A DNA stretch of 64,000 bases from Physcomitrium patens (taxonomy: Eukaryota > Streptophyta > Bryopsida > Funariales > Funariaceae): the NCBI RefSeq assembly GCF_000002425.4, contig NC_037256.1:17022830-17086829 (forward strand), given 5' to 3'. A program made the position numbers and the translations under genes. The notes beneath the pieces are model-generated. The model was not told the origin of the DNA. It did no database searches and saw only the letters and a list, made by a program, of their open reading frames with translations. Below, piece after piece: positions 1-12,200 of the stretch; the stretch's first letter is position 1; the number at the start of each line of letters is the position of its first letter.

Positions 1-1650
1 ACCAAGAACCTGTCCTGGTTTCTATTGTAATTTCTTCAGAAACGTATCATTGGCGAAGTGTAGGAATTCATTTTAGCATGACTGGACCAGGGCAGAACTA
101 CCAACAGAACTCCTGCAGAATTTGCGAGGAAATCCATGGTGACCTCAACAAATCAAACTGTGATTTTTCACACACTTGAATGGCATGACTCGCTGGTTCT
201 CAGCCACAGGGGCCAATCTCAAACACAATTTCCATAATTTCCATTGGGTTTCCATGATGCTTCAGGACGGCAAAAAGAATCCCTCATGTGTATGCCGTGT
301 ATTCATTGGGGTGGCAAGAGAGGATACACGAAGATGCATTTGGCATGATAGAGATATGCTAGCATACGGAACAGTTGTCAATAAAGAGAAATTCGTCGAA
401 GTTCGAAAAATTAATTAGAAGTGGAAAAACCCAAAAAATAATAAAAAAATAAAAGTAGAAGAGGAGGAGGAAAGAACTGCCTTAGCTAATACGCTCGAGT
501 AAGTGAGTGTGTGTGTTTAGCGCCTTGCACTTGTGTTCTAGTCCAGTGTCGGTTAGGTCAGAAATTCCAAACCACGTCAAAAAAGATGGTGCAAAGGGTG
601 AAAGGAGTTGCCATCCATCTCGATGGAGCTCTGATATATGTCGCCCTCCCCCCTGCCTCCATCTTCGTCTGCCTCGCGACACTGTTTCGACCTCGGTGAC
701 ATTCTGCGTTATACTCTCCACGGCGTTGCTCCCTCGCAACCAACGTGTTGAAGTCCTCTATTCGACACATACACCTTTCCAACACTCTCCTGCTGCAGTT
801 ACCCAACAATTAGGGTTCAAAGTCAAGTGGCCGATAGAACTGCTGAACAGGAAACTCTGTTCGAATGTTTTCGGGCAGAGGCACATCGCACCAAAACCAT
901 GAAAGTTGCCGCTTGCAATCTACAATTCAATGAATTGCCTGTTAATTCTCTTTACGACAAAATTTAGATTTTGAATAGGCCAATGCTGTTAATGCAAATT
1001 CGAAAAGCTCAAAGTGCTCCTCCACTCAATACAATCCTCCAATGCTGAAGCAGTCTGTGATATGAGCCAAGTTCGGGAAAAATGGCTTCAGCTCTGTTCA
1101 CATCGATGTACACTCATCCGTTGTTCCTTTCGGCCTTGTTCGATCGTTCAGAATTCAGGGGAAGACAGCAGGAGAAGCATCGAATTCGCCGCACTGGGTG
1201 GACACAAAGCCGACGGCTCAGATGTGGCCTGGAACGCAAAGCCTGAAGTGAAAAGAAATTGTGGGTCCACGTTGGAGACACGATGGGCGTGGATGATTGT
1301 ATGTGGGGGACGGAATTCGATGCAACAGCCACACACACACATCTCCACATTCTTCTCATCCCAAACCTGGGCCTTCCCTTCACATCGACATTCATTTCAT
1401 GAATTTTTCAGAATCTGCAACAATTGTTTGTTTGCTTCATGATTTGTTGCACTCCCCATATCACTCTCGCTCTCTCTCTCTCGCTCTCTCTCGCTCTCTC
1501 TCGCTGTTTCACATGTAATGTATCTCCGTCCATCGCTTTCACTCTGTACATGTGAAAGTTAGTGACTGCAAATCTACATCTCTTCCATGAAAATTGTAGG
1601 CCCGTCTTTGAGTGGAAAGATATGATTGCTTGAAATAAGTCATGTAGATT
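1..1650. other. Intergenic, mixed composition, no gene recognised
   Basis: Moderately GC-rich stretches (about 480-900 and 1010-1440) carry only short overlapping open frames on both strands, none with a recognisable domain. A pyrimidine (TC/CTCTCG) microsatellite lies near 1463-1503. The composition resembles an untranslated region or promoter rather than the AT-rich repeats further on, so an unannotated non-coding transcript or gene edge is possible but not shown. Confidence 0.4.
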
Positions 1651-3200
1651 GCATTAACATATATATATATATATATATATATAGATATATATTTTCCTCT
1701 TTGCATTGTGGTTGTTTGAACTTGTTATGTCATGGAACTGCTACCACCATTCTGGATTCTTTTTTTAAAGACCCCAAATTGACTTGCAAAATCTAGGATT
1801 GAAGGATGCAAGGCAATTGCAAAAACATTTTGTGGGGAAGTTGCTTTATTGTGGATTTCTCAAGTAGACAAAGCAAGGATTGTAGGCAAAGCAGTCAATT
1901 CCTTGGATTCATGCGACCATTTTCATGAAATAGTTGCTGATTGTGATTGAATGGCAAAAAGTCTCCTCCTAAGAACTCATTTTTAGGAGCACCATGAGTG
2001 TAACAGTGTTTGGAAGGAATAGAGAATCATCAAAGTCTAAAATACATTAACCGTGCTAGACTTGTAGAATTATATACTTGATTTTTATCGATCTTCAATT
2101 TGTAGATATGCAGAAATACTGATTGTATTTTTCTCATATTTTTTAAAACTGTTTGTGTAAACAGGTCAAGTTATACTTGGATTATTAAATTTATGCACCT
2201 TGAACACAATTTCAACGTATTATTAATCAAATATCTATTTAATTTTTACAAAAAAATAACATTATATTCTGAAATTGAAAAATATTTTTATTATGAAGTT
2301 GTCTATGTGTAGGTAGATGTATAGTTAAAAACATTGGTGGTTTTATTTTTAATTAAGCATTTCACCAAATCATTACATGAAATTCAAAACAATACATATG
2401 AAATTTGCAAATATTGTGTAAGATTTAATTTAAAAGTGCTTAAATAATTGGATGATTGTGAAAAGTCCAATATACTAAAGAGCAAATAAATGAAAGTCCA
2501 ATTAATTGTCAACATTTTATGTAAAGAATGTACTTATTGATTAACTATTCTTCTGAATGTTTTTGCTACTGTGTAATATTGATTGTATGATGCAATTTAT
2601 TCATTAAGTTTATATTATGAATTCAATTTTATTATTTATTTATTTATTTTTAGAATTACATACTTATAAATTTTTAGACAGTTGATGATGTTTTTTTATA
2701 TCGTCTCTTGTTCATAAACTTAATTTTTAAATACATTCTAAAAATAAAATCAATTTAAAGCATTTGGAAATAATGCATATTCCCAACCTATAGTTTTATA
2801 AATTCAATGTACATGTGTGACTTGCAATGTATCACTTTTAAAAATAATGGTTAGGAACTTGGCTTCAAAAATGATTTGTTGGATTAATCAATTTGAAGAC
2901 TATTCTTTTTCTCAAATTAAATAGTCTATGTGTTTTCATTAATAGTTATAATGGATTGTATACTTAAAATGATAATTATAATCATTATAATTATACAATC
3001 CATTAAAATGAATGTACAAATATTCACAAATTGTGCATGCTGTTAAGTTGAATCTGAGACAAAAAATATTTGCAATATAATCAGCACATTCATTTCAATA
3101 ATCAACAAGCTTAACAGAAGTGGGTTGCAATAATGACAACCAGTTTCGATTTTGTGATTTCAAATTCCATCAACCGAAAATTGAAACCACAACGGTTTCA
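1651..3200. other. AT-rich intergenic DNA with AT microsatellite and small palindrome
   Basis: An (AT)n tract lies at about 1659-1690. Beyond it the sequence is AT-rich without long frames. A palindrome around 2949-3005 has outer arms AATGGATTGTATA and TATACAATCCATT, with a second AT-rich inverted repeat between them. No coding or RNA gene is visible. Confidence 0.5.
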
Positions 3201-5138
3201 CCTAATACTCACTCTCATTATAAATCACATAATAAACTCTTGAAATCCACGTGTGATCTTTCCATTACCTAAATTAAGTAAACTTCCATAATTACCACCA
3301 CACACATTTAAATAGTGCTAAGTGTCGTTTACTTGTCGAAGAATTCGTTATGAACCTTACAATGATTAAAAACGTATTTAAAAATCATTACTAAAACATG
3401 TTGTAATTCAAGCTCACAAGAACAAACAAGTAATGCAAAATGAAGATTTTGAAAAACAAACAAGTTAGAGAAACGCATGGGTACAAGTGGCATATCTGGA
3501 GTTAAGCAGACAAGTAAATTGTGCAGGAAGGGAGGCGGCGATGGAATCATCTGTTTCCCATGGTCTGTCTGACTGTCTCCACTGTCAATGGAAACTCAAT
3601 CCCCTACTTTTATGTCTTAAATTTCTCTGCAACTCATCCCCAGTTAAGATGAGTTGACGTGGGATCCTCCTGATCCCAGAGCCTCTCCTTCCTTCCTTCA
3701 TTCCTTCCTTTATTCTGTTTCTGTTTCTGCATGTCTGCTTTGCTTTACTTTTTCCATCGCAACGGCATGTCATTCAACCACCATCATCACTGCAAAACAG
3801 ATGCCGGCGTTCACCAGAGTACCCACCTCATCAACAGGTTTCCTCATACAGCAAATTCCCTCTGGTTGGAGATGTGGGCATTTCGGCAATTCCATCTCTG
3901 CAGTACTTGGCAGACAGAGACGTGGCACATCCCAGCGGATTCCAAATACAGCCACGCATTGAATAAAAAGTAAAGCAGAATCGCAACAAAAAATTGTCCC
4001 ACTTGAGCAAGCATCCATGTCGTCCCACAGGGTCCCATCAGAAACGAGTGGAGAGCCAGGAGGACAGAGAGAGAGCAGATGGGAAGTCTTAAAACACTCC
4101 AAATGATGGCAATATGGTAGGCCAGCTGACGATAAATTTCTACAGAAGAGAAATATACATTACTTTATCATTCCTACAAATGCACCTGCCAAGATGTTCT
4201 GCCACGTTACGAGCAGTTCTCACAATTGCACTACACTCCCCTGCGACTGCAAAAAGCCCAATTACCAACAGACTAGAGCCGGGTCTTTTCCTTTTCAGTA
4301 GTGGGATGCCTTTCGAATCACTGTTTCCGTGCGAGTGACGCCCACCATATGGTGACTATCTCCAGCGTAGACTCACTTACTGAAAAAGCTCTGATACCCT
4401 GAGAACAGACTAATTGACTCTAGCGATCTCCAGAGAAATGTCAGAACTCGGTTGAAATCTTCACTCTGATCGTGTGCTCCACGCTAATTCTTCCATTGTC
4501 CCATCTTTGGACAAATCAGAGCGCACCTCTTTCCTTCCTGCGAATGCAGAAGAGCTCCAAGAGCACGTAAAGGAGAAAAGAAAAAATGCAACTAGCTCGT
4601 TCAGAGTAGCAACTTCATCCTCCACTTGGAAGATCCACAGTTCCATGGTTCAGTACCCTCCGCGATAATTGGCTCCAAATACTCCGTAATTCACATGAAG
4701 ATCCAACCATGGTGTGTCCTGCGTGAAAAGCTCCGCGAACCAGTTTGTACACAACGGTGGTCCATTTTCCCTCCCTCTAACTCGCGGCCAACCTGACTTG
4801 ATTGTTACCATTTCCATTCCCACACCGCGCTCTGGCTTACGGAGCTTGCGTCATGAAGTATGAAGGTGAACAAAACTCTAAAGTTTTTTTTTTACACTTG
4901 AAGGACATGGATACCGGACTTAATGTAGTCACTCTTTCAATTCCCTGTCTGAATCCCATGTCACTTGTGAGTACCATCTCATATGATTTATTGCCCTACA
5001 ACTACTTGAAAGTCCAAACACGGCGATGCGGAAGACAAACCAAAATGGGTTAATATGAACTAGCATCCATCCGACTAGAAAGAGAGCACAATAGAATTTG
5101 GATTCTTATGGAAGATAAGTAAATTTCTCCTTTCGCTC
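3201..5138. other. Intergenic region downstream of the OCTOPUS-like gene
   Basis: Several 60-110-codon frames occur on both strands, but none shows a familiar motif or splice-linked continuation. The part next to 5138 probably contains the 3' untranslated region of the minus-strand gene that ends at 5139. Otherwise nothing is recognised. Confidence 0.4.
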
Positions 5139-6725
5139 CTAAATTGCCAGATGTGTGATTTCATGCTCTCTCTCGTGCGCAGCTATGCCCCGATGTCCAC
5201 CATGCTGCTGCCGATGCCTTGTGTTCCACCTGGGAGTGGTAAAGCACGAGCTGCCATTACTGCTAGAGCGGGAGTAGCCCACCATGGGACTGGCCGAAGA
5301 GAGCCTGTGAGGAGTATCATCCATTAAGTCCGAATCAGTGGCAGTCTCGGGGTCCCTGGTCCCCGCTTTAGCTGCAGCATTAATAGGACTCTTAGATTGA
5401 GCTTTCATATACGGAGATGCCCTCCACCATGGGCTTTTCTTCGAACTCAACACCGGAGTCAATGGTTGGATCTGATTACGATCTCTAGACTTGGTCGCAT
5501 AGAGGGAAGAAGTAGATTTTCTTCGTTCCTGGTAAGGTACCGGATCAGATGGAGGTTCCGGAGTGGGTTTCTGCTGGCTCAGCGACTTATCCTCCTTCGA
5601 GGAGGAGCCTTTGAAGGAAGAAAACCACTTCCAAGGAGACTTCCTCCCCTGCCCTGCAATCTCGTCTCCATAGCTACGCCCTGCAACTTTACCCGAGTAC
5701 TCATCCCTGCCCAAACCCTCGAAGGGCCCTGTCTTGCGCCCGTTGACAGAGGACTTACTGGCTTTCCACGCGGCATTGAAATTCTCACCATTGATGACGG
5801 GTTTCTGCATGAAGGGGCTTCCTCGGCTACTAGTGGAAAATCTCCGAGAATCCATGGATTCGATATCGAACAAGGACGCCCCTGAATATCTGGCAGGCGT
5901 GATCTGCTCATTGACTGACGCAACCGAGTACCTTGCGGGAGTCGTCTGCTCCCATTGCGACGACACAGAGTATCTTGCAGGGGTGGTCTGCTCCAAATTT
6001 GATGAAACGGAAAATCGAGTAGGAGTGAACTGCTGATCATGTGCAGGGGCTCCAGATTCAACACTGCCGTCATACCCCTGCTCGTTCGGCTTGTTCTTGG
6101 AATTAACAGCTTCGCTCTTCTTCTCTGATCTCCACAGCACACTAAGAGTGCGAAAACCTACCACTTTCAGCATCGCCGCCCCCCAGGACTTCGATTTACG
6201 CCTCCCACTTGAGGAATGTAATTTCCTCTTTTGACGGCCAGATTCCCCAGCATTCACTGTGACCAACATATTAGGTGGAGTAGCTTCATCTTGAACTCCG
6301 GAACCACTATCCTCGGATGTGCCCACTTCCATCTGCATGTCGACAGGTCCAGCACTGTCCAGATTGAAATTTGCCGCTTCGTTATCATCGGGTACATACG
6401 CTTGCACATGCTGCGCATGTTGATGACTCCCAACCAAAGCCCCCATTGCATTTCTGTTGACGCCAGGATAAAACAGATCTGAATTGTCTGCCCCCAAGCA
6501 CCCGCGAGGGTTACCGTCTTCATCATACTGCACTAGTATGAACTGAGCTCTCCGGCTACCTGCCGGCATTGCTGAAGGTTTGCTGGGAGGGAAGACTTCC
6601 AGGTCAACGGAGTCGTCCTCCTCATCCTGGTAAACTGCGAGTCTACTCAGAGACTCACGCAGACAGTGAGCACATACTCCAACATTGTCCTGGCTTGGAT
6701 GCCATTTACAACCGAGCATGGTCAT
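5139..6725 (-). CDS. OCTOPUS-like protein (DUF740 family)
   Basis: Single-exon frame of 528 residues. The N-terminus (residues 6-30) has the family signature: a cysteine, then HP, then GVCAHCLRESLSRL (C6, H9, C18, C21), as in plant OCTOPUS/DUF740 polarity proteins. These are plasma-membrane-associated scaffolds known in flowering plants for phloem differentiation. A basic segment with WGAAMLKVVGFRTLSVLWR lies at about residues 181-199. Three 14-residue repeats (RYSVSS...EQTTPA type) span about 236-283, recalling the repeated RFSLD units of Arabidopsis OCTOPUS. Two further Trp-rich basic patches, KSPWKWFSSFKG (362-373) and KSPWWRASPYMK (430-441), and a Ser-rich C-terminus follow. There is no signal peptide or membrane segment, and most of the chain looks disordered. 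A second ATG is two codons downstream (6717-6719), so the exact start is slightly uncertain. A G-box (CACGTG) sits at 6816-6821 upstream. The family call rests on the N-terminal motif and overall architecture. Confidence 0.72.
   Translation of the reverse strand: MTMLGCKWHPSQDNVGVCAHCLRESLSRLAVYQDEEDDSVDLEVFPPSKPSAMPAGSRRAQFILVQYDEDGNPRGCLGADNSDLFYPGVNRNAMGALVGSHQHAQHVQAYVPDDNEAANFNLDSAGPVDMQMEVGTSEDSGSGVQDEATPPNMLVTVNAGESGRQKRKLHSSSGRRKSKSWGAAMLKVVGFRTLSVLWRSEKKSEAVNSKNKPNEQGYDGSVESGAPAHDQQFTPTRFSVSSNLEQTTPARYSVSSQWEQTTPARYSVASVNEQITPARYSGASLFDIESMDSRRFSTSSRGSPFMQKPVINGENFNAAWKASKSSVNGRKTGPFEGLGRDEYSGKVAGRSYGDEIAGQGRKSPWKWFSSFKGSSSKEDKSLSQQKPTPEPPSDPVPYQERRKSTSSLYATKSRDRNQIQPLTPVLSSKKSPWWRASPYMKAQSKSPINAAAKAGTRDPETATDSDLMDDTPHRLSSASPMVGYSRSSSNGSSCFTTPRWNTRHRQQHGGHRGIAAHEREHEITHLAI
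5877..6020 (-). repeat. In-frame 42-bp tandem repeat inside the OCTOPUS-like gene
   Basis: Three and a partial copy of a 14-codon unit, beginning RFSVSS or RYSVSS and ending TTPA or ITPA, run through the middle of the protein. Each unit keeps the Arg-aromatic-Ser and Thr-Pro-Ala positions, while the residues between them vary. The Ser/Thr-Pro content suggests phosphorylation sites, which is inference. Confidence 0.8.
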
Positions 6726-9250
6726 TGTTACTCGAACTCTAAGGACAGACGACTAAGATACTCTGAGCAATGAATTAACGTCCAAGACCGTTCACCAAGC
6801 CTGTTGATATTGCAACACGTGCAATTGCAAAGCAGTCCGATGTACCGTCATATTGAAGGCAGCATTTTCATTTTCAGACCTGCATTCGGCCACACATTTG
6901 AAATGTCAATTACTCGCGATGAACTACATCACGACGACACCGAAGGAGTTTAAGCATTTTACATTCTATTTTTTTCATGTCGCTTGCACCGCGCCAACAT
7001 GTTCTAAACAAAAGATTCAGCAGATAAAAACATAAAACCGTGTTTCGGGAAACACCCTTAAGTCCGCATTTTCGAACCCCCACTCTGCTGAACGGAAGAA
7101 ATTGGCTTCACCTTGAAGTTGCAGGTCAAACAATTTGACAGAGCGAGTTCCGCGAGGCAGCACAAGAGATATAGCTCTGCTGACGTGATGAAAGAGGAGG
7201 GGGAGGAGCAATTGCATGCAGGAACAGCAACTTCGTCCAGTGTCTTGCACCGACAACACAGACAATGTGGCGCAGCTCACCAAAACTCTGATATGGCCAA
7301 CGGCGGCAGACTACAGAAATCAAGTATAAGTAGTAGAGCGGAACGTCTTAACCGAGCTACATCACGAGAAATCTCAAACATATTTTCACAGACCCAGACA
7401 AGGCTATCGCACATGCCAATCAATGCCTGCTACAGATACGGAGGAAACATAACCGCCAAAACTCCAACTTATACACTTCCTGCCGATGGCCCTAACAGAT
7501 CTAGGCCCTTCTCTTTGTTTCGTGAAAGCTCAATGAAATTGAGCAGAAGCAATAGCAAGAGGAAACGTGCACCAGGTCAAGCCGAGGTACTGTGGTCCTC
7601 CAAACAGCAACCAGGCAAGTACAAAACCTCGGCCAGGCCTTAGAATCAAGGAGATCCCAAACTCCCAGGTGGGTGCAATAACGCGCATGTACAGGAAAGA
7701 CCAACGCCACTGGAGAATTGATCAATGTTATACTTTTTCCGGAGGAGAGTCAGGAACCCACCCACACTCTCCTCTGCAGGGGCTTTAGACTCAACGCACA
7801 ACTAACCAAATACGAAGCCTCACTGGTCTTAACCAGTCCTCAAATACTGGTCGAAGGGAAGAGTAGAGCATCTGCGGCGAAAAGTATCAGCAATGGTCGA
7901 CAAATGCGCGTGGGGAGCCTCAACTAACACCCAGACAGACCTCCACTACACAACTTGAGAACTAGCACACTATCTGCCGCATGAAGCAGTGGGTGGCTAC
8001 AAAAGAGCCCAAGCTGTATCGACGGGAGCACAATATCACGCGCAGCCGGTGGATAAATGAGCAGTGGGCGAGTAAGTGACGTTGAAGCTGAGAGGGGCAG
8101 CAGGAACAAAGATTGCCTTGCAGGCTGCAACTGAGCTCGGAGGAGAGAGCAAGCAAACCCCATGCGCGAGTGTCAGAGCCACGGCGACAGCAGTGATTGC
8201 TCCCAACAGAGCCCGAACTCCGCCTCATCAAAACCCCGCTCCAGACGTATCCCATATATTCTACCATCATTTGTACATTCTAACATCATTTTCATACAAC
8301 TCTACCGTAGCAATCCACAAACGTGACAATGCTCAGAGATCTAGGGTAGAGGGAGGGGTGGAGGGAGGCAGTATGGACGTAGAGAGCATGCCTGGCAACT
8401 GACTCAGGTTCAGAGATGGTGGTGGCAGAGGCGCTCCTGCAACAGCTCCATGAACAGAGAAAGTAGGAAAGCTATGAGAGATGTGGTGGGGGTGTGATGG
8501 ACGACCTCAACGGCAGGTAGAGCGGAAGGTGAGTGGCAATTAAGACTCCCACTGCCTCCTCCTCTCCGCTCCTCTCCACTCCACTCTCCCGTACTTCCTT
8601 ACTGCTGTGGAGCTCTGCTGCTGCTTCTGCAGCATAGCCAGATCCCTCGCTTCTTCTGCAGTTTCTTTTTTCTTTATCACAACTGTGATTGAACCAGAAG
8701 GGATGAGGCCACCCTGTGTGGTCTTCTAAATTATCTTACTACTACCACTACTGCAGACAGGGCGATGATCTGCTCAGATAGATGCCACTCCTTGCTTCTG
8801 CTGTGCCCATGCATCTGCCAGTCCACGGTGCTCTGTAAGCATCCACGAGCATCCGACCCTCCTCCTCTACGCTCACTAGTAATGTTACATGTACCCAAAG
8901 TGGATAGATGATGGATGCACCTTGCCTGGGCTGTGTGCACGGGTGCTGACGCTCGCTCCCTTACAACAGGGTGATGATGCCGCCACCAGTCTAGGATCCG
9001 TCTGGGTGCTGTGCTGACCCTACGCCAACTTTCTCTTCATGACCTCCTCGCAAACCCACCTCATCCTATCCCCGATAAGCACCCTCCAGGTAACCCGCCT
9101 CACCACCTACCTGCTGGATCCCGCACCGGCACCCATTTCATTCGGCCGAAGTATTATACGAACTACGATGTCGAATCTACAACACGAAATTCTGCAATTA
9201 TAGTCTCACGTTGTGGAGTCACACCAATTTCCCGAAAATAGCTTTCTCCC
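6726..9250. promoter_or_regulatory. GC-richer 5' flank of the OCTOPUS-like gene
   Basis: About 2.5 kb upstream of the minus-strand ATG is clearly less AT-rich than the rest of the intergenic DNA. It contains many unrelated frames on both strands (for example 7113-7643 on plus), none with a known domain. It most likely holds the promoter, 5' leader and possibly leader introns of the gene at 5139-6725. No transcription start can be fixed by eye. Confidence 0.35.
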
Positions 9251-12200
9251 GTTCCTGCTGAAGCTATCTGTTTTATCACAACATATGGTCTTTCTTTCTA
9301 TCTTTCTATCTATCTGTCCTTTATTACTCTGCCTGGTGAACTAGACTTGTGAATGGATGGAGTCTGCTCGGCATGGAAAAATGGAACCTGCTTTTGATGC
9401 CAAGTGAACGACAAACTTATCGTGGAGTTGGGAAGACATGGATGCGAGAATGGGGATGTCGTCATTCACGAACCAGACTATTAATATATAAAATATGGAA
9501 TTTTAATATATTTAATGATCTGCTTGCTTTGTGTTCTTGGGATCCATGCCTAACTCCGTCCCAAGGTGATGAATTCCGCCTTTCATCATTGGACCTTGTG
9601 CCCATGCCTCATCAGCTCACACAACAGGACGATTTTTGCTTCTTCTTCTTTTCTTTTTTTTTTTCTTTTTTTCTTTTTCTCCCCACCTTGCAGAACTACA
9701 ATGGATGTGTATAAAATCATTGTGATTACATCTTTGTATTCTTCATCTGTTCATAGTATTTAGTAAGCAATAGTGTGACTTGCAGATAATTGTGTGCAAT
9801 GTGTATTTTGTATCCACCTAATGCTGAAGTGGGTCCCTACCCCAACATAAGCAAAGTAGGTGGTGCAGTGCTGGCAGAGCTCCAATATTTCATTCCCTCC
9901 ACTCCTCATGTTCCACTCTAATTATAAATGTTTTTGCTAATCAGAACCATAATAATGTGATCTTTAGCTCATTTCACATCCATTCTCCTCTTATCAACAT
10001 GATATACATCTCCTTGTTGTTTTTTTTTTATATATATATATTGGGTAATCATTTATCGCCTTGTTTGAACCTTCAGGAAGATACAAGAAAAGGATAGTAT
10101 ACATATGTCACTAGACTAGCAATACTCATCACAAGATTAGAAAGGGCCATGTCACAAGTTTAGAACATATTCTTACACAAGTTACTGAATTTGTTGGAAC
10201 TGAATTGGAATATATCATGCTCCATAGATAGCTGTGCTGTAAATCCTTTAGCACCATTGTGAATCACAGTTTTCATATCATATATCAGTGCATATCACGC
10301 CTTTCATAACAGTATTGAAATTAGAGTAACAAATATACTAAATGATGCTTTGTGGGAATAGTACTCAATATTGTAATAATATACAAAAACCAAAACCAAG
10401 ATTTATTATTTGTATTACTATTCTTTTACAGTTAATAGCATTGCAGGTGATTGAGTTAAGTATGTATATATACCAAACGTGTGTGTGTGTGTGTGTGTGC
10501 ACATGTGCATGAAATACATATGTCCAAAATTGCAAGACCTGTGTCATGTTTTTAGCTCATCAATTAGGGTCAAAACTTGAGAATAAATCACTGGATTTGT
10601 GATTGGTGAATTCACATGGCACAATACTATGGCTATGAAAAACATGTGCTTTGACACAAGTATTTTATGAAGTGGGGTGAACTGAGGTAGCCAAACTTGC
10701 AAGAAAGCTATCTATCAGACAACACATGAAGATAGAAATGGGAAAATTTCAACTGAAAATGGTTAATTGATTTGAGGTCAACAGAGTTGCAAAGTGAAGA
10801 TTTCTGCAGAGATTACATTTGCAGAGTGCAAGATAATAGATAATGTTTTAGAGGACCTTACATTCAACAACAAAAGACAGGATGTTGGCAGATGACTCTG
10901 CTAGAGCAGTCATAACTTAGCAATTTGGCAATAGAACTGTAAGACATGGTGTGACATTGCTGAGTAGTTAGTTGGGAAAATTGACCCTTCCCTCTTTACG
11001 TTTTTGTTTTGTTGTTGTTGTTTTGATTGTAAGACTCATGTCAGTTGTTTAAATGTATGATTTGACACCAACAATTGTGTGATGACTTTGAATATACAAG
11101 GACAACTAAGATGGTTTAGAAGTCTCTTTCAAATTTGTGGTATGAAATTTGTTGGATCTTGATTTTTTTTTAATTTACAATTAAAATATTTTTGAGAACT
11201 CTTTCAAGTTGATTTGGAATCTGTGAAGGTTGTGATAAATAAAAGATTTTATCTAATAGATTTTCTAGAAAGAATTTAATTAAAACAATAAGTCAATCTT
11301 TAAAAATCAATGCTTAAGAATTTTTTTCACTTGTATACAAACTAATTTGAGTTGCTCTAAAAACATTTTATAGTATTTAGAAAAACAGTTACAAATAAAT
11401 CAAGCAAAGACTCTCAAATCTCATAAGATAGACAATAAAATAGTACAGTTTGTAGGTTTTATAAAAAATTGAACATAAAAATATATAAACTTTTCAAATG
11501 GTTCATAAAATCTTTATTGTGTAATGTTACAAATGAATCTAATTACAAGGTCTTTATTGCAATTGTGAAAAAAATGTTTGTTTATTTATTTATTTATTTT
11601 TATGAAAATACTATGCAATATATTAAGGTCGTTGACAACATAAGAACAATCAATTTTGTTGACATCCAAAAATACTAAATATCTATTTTTTAATAACACA
11701 TTATAATTTTTAAAATATTTATTTAATAAAGATGTTTTTTTATTAAACACTAATTGGCACATCAAATCCAAGAATATTAGTTGTTGCTATAATAAATACT
11801 TTCTAACTGACATCAAGCCTGTGTAATATAAAAAAAATAGAAAAGGTAACTAATGAACCACTTTTGTGGATGGCATAGTCAAAGTTTATAATATTTTGTA
11901 CCCTGGGATGCCAAAAAACACTTTAAGTTCTTAAAATGAGGTAGACAATATAAAATTTAAATGTAAAAAATAGTAAGGGAATAATAATAATGAATAATTT
12001 CAAATTAACCAGAGAATGAATTATTTAATGGGATTGGCGAATAATAAAGTTTTGAGAGAAAAACTAAAATGTGTAGGTGTTGTGGGCACCATTTGGCATG
12101 GTAACCAAAATAGGTAAAACATTTTTTGAATATAACAATGGTGTATTTACTATTGTTGCAAAGCAAAAAATGCCATACATGTTTAAAAACAACAAGAATA

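Noticed and set aside
5579..6142. 187-codon frame inside the OCTOPUS-like gene in another phase
   Set aside because: It is a shadow of the real 528-residue frame, with Pro/Arg-rich composition expected from the alternative phase.
7113..7643. 176-codon plus-strand frame upstream of the OCTOPUS-like gene
   Set aside because: No domain, no splice context and Ser/Arg-rich composition. It lies in the leader/promoter region of the minus-strand gene and overlaps other unrelated frames.
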